Shown here one piece after another: positions 1 to 7,191 of a stretch of 37,942 nucleotides of DNA; position 1 is the stretch's first letter, and each line of letters starts with the position of its first letter. The stretch comes from Catenulispora rubra (GTDB taxonomy: Bacteria > Actinomycetota > Actinomycetes > Streptomycetales > Catenulisporaceae). Position numbers and translations under genes: made by a program. The DNA lies in assembly GCF_015356825.1 (NCBI RefSeq), contig NZ_JAACYW010000089.1, forward strand, positions 1-37,942, given 5' to 3'. The notes beneath the pieces were generated by a model. That model saw nothing but the letters and a program-made list of their open reading frames with translations. It was not told the origin of the DNA and did not search any database.

Positions 1-438
1 CGGATGCCCCGTCCCGGCCCTCCCCCAAAACGCCTCAGTCGGCAGATCGGCAAAGCGCCCCGCACCGGTGTTGACCACATGCACGCGAGTCGTCCCACGC
101 GGCGGACGACCCCCGTCATCAGCCGACGAGAAGAACTTCAAGTAAGCCTGCGTCGTAGTGAGCAGCCGCCGCGCCGACCATTCCGCAGCCGCCGCCTCCA
201 GCAGCCCGACCGGCCCGCTGACATCGACATAAAGGTTCGCCGCACCGCCGGCGACCACCGACAGCGCGACATACCCGTTCTCCTGACCGACGTCGACCAG
301 GATCCCGTGCACGTCCGGGTGATCAGGGTGACGCGAGATCGGTCCGCGCTGCGCCGACTCCAGGGCCATCAGCCGCATGGCGGAGTAGAGATCCCTGTCA
401 GACGCAGCGTTCTTCCCGCGGTTGTTCTTGGCGAACAT
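1..438 (-). CDS. Hypothetical protein, 3' end cut by window edge
   Basis: An open frame runs leftwards from an ATG at 438 to the window edge with no stop (146 codons seen). A strong ribosome binding site, GGAGGTGA, lies just before the ATG. The visible protein starts MFAKNNRGKNAASDRDLYSA, has a charged N-terminus, then alternating hydrophobic stretches around VHGILVDVG and NLYVDVSGPVGLLEAA that look like a compact alpha/beta fold, and a later GTTRVHVVNTG segment. There is no signal peptide or membrane helix. I do not recognise the family. It is divergent from the LacI gene across about 270 bp. Confidence 0.7.
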   Translation of the reverse strand, partial: MFAKNNRGKNAASDRDLYSAMRLMALESAQRGPISRHPDHPDVHGILVDVGQENGYVALSVVAGGAANLYVDVSGPVGLLEAAAAEWSARRLLTTTQAYLKFFSSADDGGRPPRGTTRVHVVNTGAGRFADLPTEAFWGRAGTGHP

Positions 439-619
439 GCTCACCTCCGGATAACCCGAAACGGAACGTGGTGGACGACCCCGCTTCCCCGTGACTGAGC
501 AGATCCAAAGAGTAAGCGTCAGGTATCAGAGCGCGGTATTCCGAACGGGCAGTCGAGCCCAAACCGTGACTTCCCGGCGGAGCCGGCAGGGCCCGCGGAA
601 ACACCACCGACACAAACCA

Positions 620-649
620 TTGCGTCATCGGAAACCCCGGTGCTACCGT
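620..649 (+). promoter_or_regulatory. Putative promoter of the LacI-family gene
   Basis: TTGCGT at 620-625 and TACCGT at 644-649 are separated by 18 bp. The second fits the actinobacterial -10 pattern TANNNT. Transcription would start near 656, just before the operator-like palindrome at 664-677. The rest of the 439-619 gap shows nothing I can name. Confidence 0.4.
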
Positions 650-663
650 CACGCCACGCCACA

Positions 664-677
664 TCGAATCAGTTCGA
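664..677. promoter_or_regulatory. LacI-type operator, autoregulatory copy
   Basis: TCGAATCAGTTCGA is a palindrome with half-sites TCGAA and TTCGA around a 4-bp centre. It matches the perfect palindrome at 1795-1808 at 12 of 14 positions. It lies between the putative promoter and the start codon of the regulator, which suits autorepression. Confidence 0.65.
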
Positions 678-705
678 CGATCCGCCGATCCGAAGGGAGC
701 ACGGT

Positions 706-1734
706 ATGGCCGTCACGATCGCCGACGTCGCGAAGCGCGCCGGAGTCTCACGCAGCACCGTGTCCTACGTCCTGAGCGGAACCCGCTCCATCTCCGCGGA
801 GACCCGCGCCCGGGTGGAGCAGGCGATCGACGAACTGCAGTTCCGCCCGCACGCCGGCGCGCGCTCCATCCGCAGCGGCCGCAACGGCGTCATCGCCATG
901 GCGCTGCCCATGGTCTACGGGCCGCACAACCAGGTGCAGATGCCCTACGTCTGGGCGTCGCTGACCGCGGCGCAGGACCTCGGGCTCAAGCTGCTGATGC
1001 TCACCGACGACGACGGCGAGACCGCGATCCGGGACACCGTGACCGGCTCCCAGGTCGACGGCGTGATGCTGATGGAGGTCCAGCGCAACGACCCGCGCGT
1101 GGCCCTGCTCAGCACCCTGCGATGCCCCGCGGTGCTGGTCGGGACGCCCGACGACAGCGCCCGGCTGCCCTACGTCGACTTCGACGCGGCGCTGGCCGGC
1201 CGGCTGTGCGCCGAGCACCTGCTGGAGCTGGGGCACCGCCGGGTCGGCTACATCGGCCAGTCGCAGTCCACGTTCCGCCGCGACGTCGCCTACGCGATCC
1301 ACGCCCGCGACGGGGCGCTGACCACGCTGCGCGCCCGGCGGGCCAAGACCGCCTGGACGCCGTGCGACGGGCAGCCGTCCGAGGTGGCGCGCGCCGTGGA
1401 CGGCCTGCTGGCGAAGGTCCACGGCCTGACCGGCCTGATCGTCTACAACGAGCGCGCGCTCCCGCTGGTCCTGGACCGTCTCAGGGGTCTGGGACTGCGG
1501 GTGCCGCAGGACGTCTCGGTGGTCGCGGTGTGCCCCGACGACGAGGCCGAGCGGCTCGCGGTGCCGGTCAGCGCCGTGTCCCTGCCGGTGGAGGAGCTGG
1601 CCCGCACCGCGGTCCGGCTGCTGGCCGGGCAGGTCAACGGGGAGTCCGTACCGTCGGTGACGATCCTGGCGCCGACGCTGAAAGTCCGTGACACCACCGC
1701 GCCGGCCCCGGCCGGCGGCACCGGTCGCTCCTGA
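706..1734 (+). CDS. LacI-family transcriptional regulator of sugar locus
   Basis: A 342-aa LacI/GalR-family repressor. Residues 1-20 hold the typical helix-turn-helix (TIADVAKRAGVSRSTVSYVL) and residues 21-60 the hinge region. The rest is a periplasmic-binding-protein-like effector domain, with the family segment EHLLELGHRRVGYIGQ near residue 170. The frame could begin at 640, but the ATG at 706 puts the HTH at the N-terminus as the family expects and has GAAGGGA 8 nt before it. It precedes an ABC transporter and two glycosidases in the same direction. Matching operators lie before it and before the binding-protein gene, so it probably represses both until an imported oligosaccharide or breakdown product binds. 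The effector cannot be read from the sequence. Confidence 0.92.
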   Translation: MAVTIADVAKRAGVSRSTVSYVLSGTRSISAETRARVEQAIDELQFRPHAGARSIRSGRNGVIAMALPMVYGPHNQVQMPYVWASLTAAQDLGLKLLMLTDDDGETAIRDTVTGSQVDGVMLMEVQRNDPRVALLSTLRCPAVLVGTPDDSARLPYVDFDAALAGRLCAEHLLELGHRRVGYIGQSQSTFRRDVAYAIHARDGALTTLRARRAKTAWTPCDGQPSEVARAVDGLLAKVHGLTGLIVYNERALPLVLDRLRGLGLRVPQDVSVVAVCPDDEAERLAVPVSAVSLPVEELARTAVRLLAGQVNGESVPSVTILAPTLKVRDTTAPAPAGGTGRS

Positions 1735-1794
1735 GCCGGCCCCTCGCGCCTCGGCGCCGTCCCGAACACGGCCGGTGCCCCCGCGCGCCCTTTG

Positions 1795-1808
1795 TCGAAT
1801 CGATTCGA
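1795..1808. promoter_or_regulatory. LacI-type operator of the transporter-glycosidase operon
   Basis: TCGAATCGATTCGA is a perfect 14-bp palindrome ending 12 nt before the start codon at 1821 and abutting the ribosome binding site (AAAGG). It matches the site before the lacI-type gene at 12 of 14 positions. Binding here would block both transcription and early elongation. Confidence 0.75.
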
Positions 1809-1820
1809 AAGGTAAAGGCC

Positions 1821-3173
1821 ATGATATCTCGTGCTCCGGGCCGTCGGCCCGCGACGGATCAGCGCACAGCAGGCCAGCACACACCGAGCCAGCCCGCGCC
1901 GAATCAGCCCGCGCCAGGCCGTCGGCCCGCCACCACCGGCGTCGGCGTCGGCGCCCTGGCCATCGCCTCGGCTTGCCTGCTGACCCTGACGGCCTGCGGC
2001 TCCAGCAGCTCGTCCTCCTCCGGTGCCGGCTCGGGCTCCGGCGGCGTCCTGACCCTGAACGAAACCGACTACTACGGCTCGGCCCCGCAGAACACGCAGA
2101 TCCAGGGCGTCCTCGACGAGTGCGCCACGCAGGTCGGCGGCGTGAAGGTGGTGCACCACGAGCTCCCGCGCGAGCAGCTGATGCCCAAGCTGCTCCAGCA
2201 GGCGTCCGCCAAGTCGCTGCCCGACCTGCTGCTCGTCGACAACCCCGACCTGCAGCAGGTCGCCTCGACCGGCGGCCTGGTCTCGCTGTCGGCCGCCGGG
2301 CTGTCCACCGACGGCCTGTACCCCTCGATCGTCTCGGCCGGCGGCTACCAGGGCCAGATCTACGGGATCGCCCCGGGCGTCAACGGCCTGGCGCTCTACT
2401 ACAACAAGGACCTGTTCGCCGCCGCGGGCCTGACCCCGCCGACGACCTGGGACGAGCTGACCGCCGACGCGCAGAAGCTGACGGCCGGCGGCAAGCAGGG
2501 CATCGCGTTCTCCGCCGTCGGCAACGAGGAGGGCAGCTTCCAGTTCGAGCCCTTCTTCTGGACCGCCGGCGCCGATCTGAAGACCCTGAACTCCCCGCAG
2601 GCGGTGCAGGCGCTGACGCTGTGGAAGACCTTCGTGGACAAGGGTTGGGCCTCGAAGTCGGTGGTGAACTGGACCCAGGCCGACGTCGACCAGCAGTTCG
2701 CGGCCGGCAACGTGGCGATGATGGTGAACGGCCCCTGGCAGCTGCCGGGCCTGGACGCCAAGACCGGCCTGCACTTCGGCACCGTCCCGATCCCGGTCCC
2801 CTCGGCCTCGGCCAAGCCGGTCACGCCGCTGGGCGGCGAAGTCTGGGCCGTCGGGCACAGCAACGCCGGCCGCGAGGCCAAGGCGGTCGCGGTGGTCAAG
2901 TGCCTGATGAGCCCGGACCGCGCGAGCGAGTGGTCGAAGGACGCCGGCTACATCCCGAGCAACCAGGCCGCCGCCGCACAACTCGCCGCCTCCGACCCGC
3001 AGCTGCAAGCGTTCATCACCGAGATCGCCACCGCGCAGGCCCGCACCGCGGAGCTGGGCACCGCCTACCCGAAGGTGAGCACGGCGCTGTCGACCGCGAT
3101 CCAGGCGGCACTGGCCGGCGGCACCTCGCCGCAGGACGCGCTGAACCAGGCGCAGAGCCAGGCCGGATCCTGA
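1821..3173 (+). CDS. Sugar ABC transporter substrate-binding lipoprotein
   Basis: A 450-aa extracellular solute-binding protein of the MalE/MsmE (family 1) type. A hydrophobic helix (about residues 40-57) ends in the lipobox LTAC, with Cys59 as the lipidation site, followed by a Ser/Gly linker. The mature part has family-typical segments such as GIAPGVNGLALYYNKDLF and VAMMVNGPWQLPG. The first 37 residues are Pro/Gln-rich and unusually long for a signal peptide, but no better start lies between. It is the first gene after the 1795 operator, and both permease genes follow at once. It should capture an oligosaccharide outside the cell. The downstream GH31 suggests an alpha-linked, perhaps alpha-xylosyl, sugar, by inference only. 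Confidence 0.92.
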   Translation: MISRAPGRRPATDQRTAGQHTPSQPAPNQPAPGRRPATTGVGVGALAIASACLLTLTACGSSSSSSSGAGSGSGGVLTLNETDYYGSAPQNTQIQGVLDECATQVGGVKVVHHELPREQLMPKLLQQASAKSLPDLLLVDNPDLQQVASTGGLVSLSAAGLSTDGLYPSIVSAGGYQGQIYGIAPGVNGLALYYNKDLFAAAGLTPPTTWDELTADAQKLTAGGKQGIAFSAVGNEEGSFQFEPFFWTAGADLKTLNSPQAVQALTLWKTFVDKGWASKSVVNWTQADVDQQFAAGNVAMMVNGPWQLPGLDAKTGLHFGTVPIPVPSASAKPVTPLGGEVWAVGHSNAGREAKAVAVVKCLMSPDRASEWSKDAGYIPSNQAAAAQLAASDPQLQAFITEIATAQARTAELGTAYPKVSTALSTAIQAALAGGTSPQDALNQAQSQAGS

Positions 3174-3175
3174 CG

Positions 3176-4264
3176 ATGGCGGCGATGATCAGCAAGTCCG
3201 CCGGGGTCCCCGTCCCCGCTGCCGCCACGGCGGCGGCGGGGACGGGGACGGGGACGGCCAGCACGGACCCGGCGCGCACGCTGCCCGATCGCGACGGCCC
3301 CAGCAGCCGGGGCGGCAGCACCGGCCGCAACGGCAAAGCCAGCCAAGCCGACCAAGGCGGCCGCCGCCCCCGAACCCGCCGAAGCACCGCCTGGCGCGTG
3401 GCCGGATTCGTCGTCCCGGTCTGGATCTACATCCTCTGCTTCTACGTCTACCCGCTGATCGCGAACGTCCGCATGGGCTTCCAGGACTACTCGGTCTCCT
3501 CCTTCTACTCCGGCTCAGCGCCCTACGTCGGCTTCGCCAACTACCGCTCGGTGTTCCACAGCCCGCAGTTCGCCGGCATCGTGACGAACACGCTCCTGTT
3601 CACGCTCGGCTCGCTGGTCTTCCAGTTCGGCATCGGCCTGGCGCTGGCAGTGTTCTTCCGCCGCAAGTTCCCGCTCAACGGCGTGCTCCGCTCCCTGCTT
3701 CTGGTGCCGTGGCTGCTGCCGCTGGTGGTGTCCGGGACGGTGTGGCGCTGGATGATGTACGCCGACTCCGGCGTGCTCAACCGCATGCTGCTGAACCTGC
3801 ACGTGATCAACCACCCGGTGCCCTGGCTGGTCAGCACCACCTGGTCGCTGACCGCCGTCACGCTGGTCAACGTCTGGGTCGGGATCCCGTTCAACATGGT
3901 GATCCTCTACGGCGGGCTCCAGGGCGTCCCGGAACAGCTCTACGAGGCCGCGGCCATCGACGGGGCGAACGCCTGGCAGCGCTTCCGCCGGATCACCTGG
4001 CCGATGCTGCGCCCGGTGACGCTGGTGGTGCTGACCCTCGGCCTGATCTACACGGTCAAGGTCTTCGACGTCATCCAGATCGTCACGCAGGGCGGTCCGG
4101 CGAACTCCTCCCAGACGCTGACCACCTACGCCTACAACCTGTCCTTCCAGCAGCTGGAGTTCGGCAAGGGCGCGGCGGTCGGGAACCTGCTGATCCTGGT
4201 CGCGATCGTCTTCGCCGCCTTGTACCTGCGGTCGGTCCGGGAGACGGAAGGACGGAACCGATGA
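3176..4264 (+). CDS. Sugar ABC transporter permease 1 (MalF/MsmF-like)
   Basis: A 362-aa inner-membrane permease. After about 75 low-complexity residues come six predicted membrane helices, starting at VAGFVVPVWIYILCFYVYPL. The EAA loop that contacts the ATPase is visible as QLYEAAAIDGANAWQRFRRI. The start is 2 nt after the stop of the binding-protein gene, without a clear ribosome binding site, so translational coupling is likely. An alternative ATG is at 3185 and an in-frame GTG at 3398 begins just before helix 1. The low-complexity N-terminus coincides with a long hairpin at 3206-3249, so the start is uncertain. The stop overlaps the next start (ATGA). Confidence 0.9.
   Translation: MAAMISKSAGVPVPAAATAAAGTGTGTASTDPARTLPDRDGPSSRGGSTGRNGKASQADQGGRRPRTRRSTAWRVAGFVVPVWIYILCFYVYPLIANVRMGFQDYSVSSFYSGSAPYVGFANYRSVFHSPQFAGIVTNTLLFTLGSLVFQFGIGLALAVFFRRKFPLNGVLRSLLLVPWLLPLVVSGTVWRWMMYADSGVLNRMLLNLHVINHPVPWLVSTTWSLTAVTLVNVWVGIPFNMVILYGGLQGVPEQLYEAAAIDGANAWQRFRRITWPMLRPVTLVVLTLGLIYTVKVFDVIQIVTQGGPANSSQTLTTYAYNLSFQQLEFGKGAAVGNLLILVAIVFAALYLRSVRETEGRNR
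3206..3249. repeat. Long hairpin at binding-protein/permease junction
   Basis: Two 21-nt arms, 3206-3226 and 3229-3249, are complementary at 20 of 21 positions and separated by 2 nt. The hairpin begins 32 nt after the binding-protein stop and lies in the extreme 5' part of the permease frame. Within it are repeated GGGGAC units. Such structures between binding-protein and permease genes are known to protect the upstream mRNA and lower permease expression. Confidence 0.7.
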
Positions 4265-5082
4265 GCAGGCAGGGCCGCAGCGCGGCGACGACCACCGTCG
4301 GCGTGGTGATCGTGGGCATCATGCTGTTCCCGCTGTACTGGATGATCAACGCCTCGCTGCTGAAGCCGTCCGACCTGGTCAGCCGAAGCCCGGTATGGTT
4401 CCCGCTGCACGGGACGCTCGCCGGCTATCGCAGTGCCCTGAGCGCCGAGGGCGGACACCTGACAGTCAGCCTCGTGGTATCGCTCGGCACCGTGGCGGTG
4501 ACCCTGCTGATCGCGGCACCAGCCGCGTACGGCCTGGCCAAGCTGCGCGTCCCGGGACGCCGGGCCCTGATGTTCGCGCTGCTGGTCGCGCAGATGATCC
4601 CGGGCATCGTGATGGCCAACTCGCTGTACATCGCGGCGAACAAGCTCGGCATGATCAATTCACCCTTCGCGCTGATCCTGGCCGACTCCACACTCTGCGT
4701 GCCGTTCGCGACGCTGATCCTGCAGTCCTTCCTGAAAGGCGTGCCCGACGAGTTGGCCGAGGCCGCGTCCCTCGACGGCGCCTCGCGGCTGCGGACCTTC
4801 GTGTCCGTGATCCTGCCGGTGGCCCGCAACGGCGTCATCACCGCGGCGCTGTTCTCGTTCCTGTTCACCTGGGCCGACTTCCTGTTCGGCGTCACGCTCA
4901 CCACCGACGACAGCCGCGCGCCGATCACCGTCGGGCTCTACCGGTTCATCGGCGCCAACCTCGTCGACTGGAACGGCGTCATGGCCACCGGCGTCATCGC
5001 CTCGGTCCCGGCGGCGGTGCTGCTGGTCGCCGCGCAGCGCTACGTCGCGGCCGGCATCGGCAACGCCGCGCTGAAGGACTGA
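4261..5082 (+). CDS. Sugar ABC transporter permease 2 (MalG/MsmG-like)
   Basis: A 273-aa permease that pairs with the preceding one. Six hydrophobic helices are visible, from TTTVGVVIVGIMLFPLYWMI to the last near GVIASVPAAVLLVAA. The EAA loop reads DELAEAASLDGASRLRTFVS. Length and order (binding protein, F-type, G-type) are standard for carbohydrate uptake type 1 importers. Its ATG overlaps the preceding stop and the next gene begins directly after its own stop, so the genes form one transcript. No ATPase gene is in the locus; in Streptomyces many such importers share a distant MsiK-type ATPase, which would fit here. Confidence 0.92.
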   Translation: MSRQGRSAATTTVGVVIVGIMLFPLYWMINASLLKPSDLVSRSPVWFPLHGTLAGYRSALSAEGGHLTVSLVVSLGTVAVTLLIAAPAAYGLAKLRVPGRRALMFALLVAQMIPGIVMANSLYIAANKLGMINSPFALILADSTLCVPFATLILQSFLKGVPDELAEAASLDGASRLRTFVSVILPVARNGVITAALFSFLFTWADFLFGVTLTTDDSRAPITVGLYRFIGANLVDWNGVMATGVIASVPAAVLLVAAQRYVAAGIGNAALKD

Positions 5083-7191
5083 ATGAGCGCCCTGACGGAC
5101 CGCAGCCGGTCCCCTCGCTCCGACCGCATCTCTTCGCTACCGGGAGACTCCGTGCTCAACCCGTTCGCCATCTCCGACGAGGTCCTGACCTGGCGCGGCG
5201 GCCACCATCTGCTGACCGTCGAGCCGTGGGGCGCCGACAGCGTGCGGGTGCGCGCCGGCCTGCACCGGATCGTGCCGGACCTGCCCGGCGCCCTGGCGCC
5301 CGTCCGCCCGACTACGAGCCCTGATCTGCGGCTGGAGATCGCCGCCGACGGCGTGTCCGCGACGCTGGTCAACGGCCGGGCCCACGTCCGCATCGACGCG
5401 GCCACCGGTCTGCTGACCGTCCAGCACGCCCACACCGGCGCCGAAGTCCTGCGCGAGCAGCCGGCGCACTTCTGGTGGCCCGGCGCCCGGCACTTCGAGG
5501 CGGCAGGCGGCGGGCTGCACCGCATCGAGCAGCGTTTCGCGGCGCATGCCAGGGAGCGAATATACGGGCTCGGACAGCACGGCCACGGCCGCCTGGACCA
5601 GAAGGGCATGGTCCTGGAGCTGGCGCAGCGCAACGGCGAGGTGTCGATCCCGTTCGCGGTGTCCAATCGTGGCTACGGCCTGCTGTGGAACAGCCCGGCG
5701 GTGGGCCGGGTCGAGTTCGCCGAGAACGGCACGCGCTGGGTGTCCGACCGGGCCCGGCAGATCGACTACTGGCTGACGGTCGGCGACACCCCCTCGCAGA
5801 TCCTCACTGCCTATGCCGAAGCCACCGGCTTCCCGTCGCCGATGCCGCGATGGGCATCAGGGTTCTGGCAGAGCAAGCTGCGCTACCGCAACCAGGAAGA
5901 GCTGCTGGAGGTGGCCCGCGAGTACGCGCGCCGTGGGCTGCCGCTGTCCGTGCTCGTCATCGACTACCTGCACTGGAAGCACCTCGGCGACTGGGATTTC
6001 GACACCGCCGCCTGGCCCGACGCACGCGCCATGGTCGAGGAGCTGCACGCGCTGGGCATCGAGCCGGCGGTGTCGGTGTGGCCGTCGGTGAGTCCGCTGT
6101 CCGAGAGCTACCTGACCATGCGCGAGGCCGGGATGCTGGCCACCACCGACAACGGCGCCACGGTCACCGGAGGCTGGCCCGACGGCGAGTCGGAGGCCGA
6201 GATCGGCGTCGGCTTCTACGACGCCACCGATGCCCGGGCCCGCGCGTTCCTGTGGGAGCGGCTTCAGACCAACTACTACAAGCTGGGGATCCGCGCGTTC
6301 TGGCTCGACGCGTGCGAACCGGAGCTGCGGCCCGCCCCGCACACCCTCTCCTACGCCGCCGGCGTCGGCAGCGAGGTGGCGAACCTGTACCCGCGCGAGC
6401 ATGCCCGGGGCGTGTTCGAGCACATGCGTGCGGCCGGTGAGACCGAGGTGCTGTCCCTGGTCCGCTCGGCGTGGGCCGGGTCGCAGCGGTACGGCGTGGC
6501 CTTGTGGTCCGGCGATATCGAGCCCACCTTCGCCGCCCTGGCCGCCGCGATCCCGGCCGGGCTGAACGTCGCCATGTCGGGGCTGCCGTGGTGGAACTCC
6601 GACATCGGCGGGTTCCACGGCGGCGACCCGGACGACCCGGCGTACCGGGAGCTGGTCGTGCGCTGGTTCCAGTTCGGAGTCTTCTGCCCCCTGTTCCGGC
6701 TGCACGGCCACCGCGAGCCGCGCGTCAGCCACGGCACGGTCGGCGCCGGCGGCGGGCCGAACGAGGTCTGGGCGTACGGGCCCGAGGCGTACGAGGCGAT
6801 CACCGCCATGCTGCGGCTGCGGGAGCGGCTGCGTCCCTACATCCACGCGCACCTGCACGACGGCGAGACCAGCGGCACCCCTCTGATGCGGCCGCTGCTG
6901 CTCGCCTTCCCCGACGACGAGGCCGCCTGGGAGGTCGAGGACCAGTACCTGTTCGGCCCCGACATCCTGGTCGCCCCGGTCACCGAGCTCGGCGCCCGGC
7001 AGCGCCGCGTGTACCTGCCGGCCGGTGCGGAGTGGACGCACACCGGTTCCGGACGCCGATACCCCGGCGGATCCCACGTCACCGTCGACGCGCCGCTGGA
7101 TGCCATCCCCCTGTTCGTGCGTGACGACGCCGAACCGCCGCTTGCCGAAGGACCCCTTTCCGAAGCACCTGTTTCCGAGGAGGCGCAATGA
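5083..7191 (+). CDS. Glycoside hydrolase family 31, alpha-xylosidase-like
   Basis: A 702-aa GH31 enzyme without a signal peptide, so it probably acts on imported oligosaccharide. An N-terminal beta-sandwich (to about residue 250) precedes the (beta/alpha)8 barrel. The nucleophile is expected at Asp409 in FWLDACEPEL and the acid/base at Asp478 in WSGDIEPTF. WLDACEPE resembles the WLDATEPE/WVDATEPE motif of alpha-xylosidases more than the WxDMNE motif of alpha-glucosidases, so alpha-xylosidase activity is favoured but not proven. The ATG at 5083 follows the permease stop with no ribosome binding site. A GTG at 5152 has GGGAG 5 nt before it and would remove 23 poorly conserved-looking residues; it may be the true start. 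The 3' end overlaps the next ATG by 4 nt. Confidence 0.9.
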   Translation: MSALTDRSRSPRSDRISSLPGDSVLNPFAISDEVLTWRGGHHLLTVEPWGADSVRVRAGLHRIVPDLPGALAPVRPTTSPDLRLEIAADGVSATLVNGRAHVRIDAATGLLTVQHAHTGAEVLREQPAHFWWPGARHFEAAGGGLHRIEQRFAAHARERIYGLGQHGHGRLDQKGMVLELAQRNGEVSIPFAVSNRGYGLLWNSPAVGRVEFAENGTRWVSDRARQIDYWLTVGDTPSQILTAYAEATGFPSPMPRWASGFWQSKLRYRNQEELLEVAREYARRGLPLSVLVIDYLHWKHLGDWDFDTAAWPDARAMVEELHALGIEPAVSVWPSVSPLSESYLTMREAGMLATTDNGATVTGGWPDGESEAEIGVGFYDATDARARAFLWERLQTNYYKLGIRAFWLDACEPELRPAPHTLSYAAGVGSEVANLYPREHARGVFEHMRAAGETEVLSLVRSAWAGSQRYGVALWSGDIEPTFAALAAAIPAGLNVAMSGLPWWNSDIGGFHGGDPDDPAYRELVVRWFQFGVFCPLFRLHGHREPRVSHGTVGAGGGPNEVWAYGPEAYEAITAMLRLRERLRPYIHAHLHDGETSGTPLMRPLLLAFPDDEAAWEVEDQYLFGPDILVAPVTELGARQRRVYLPAGAEWTHTGSGRRYPGGSHVTVDAPLDAIPLFVRDDAEPPLAEGPLSEAPVSEEAQ

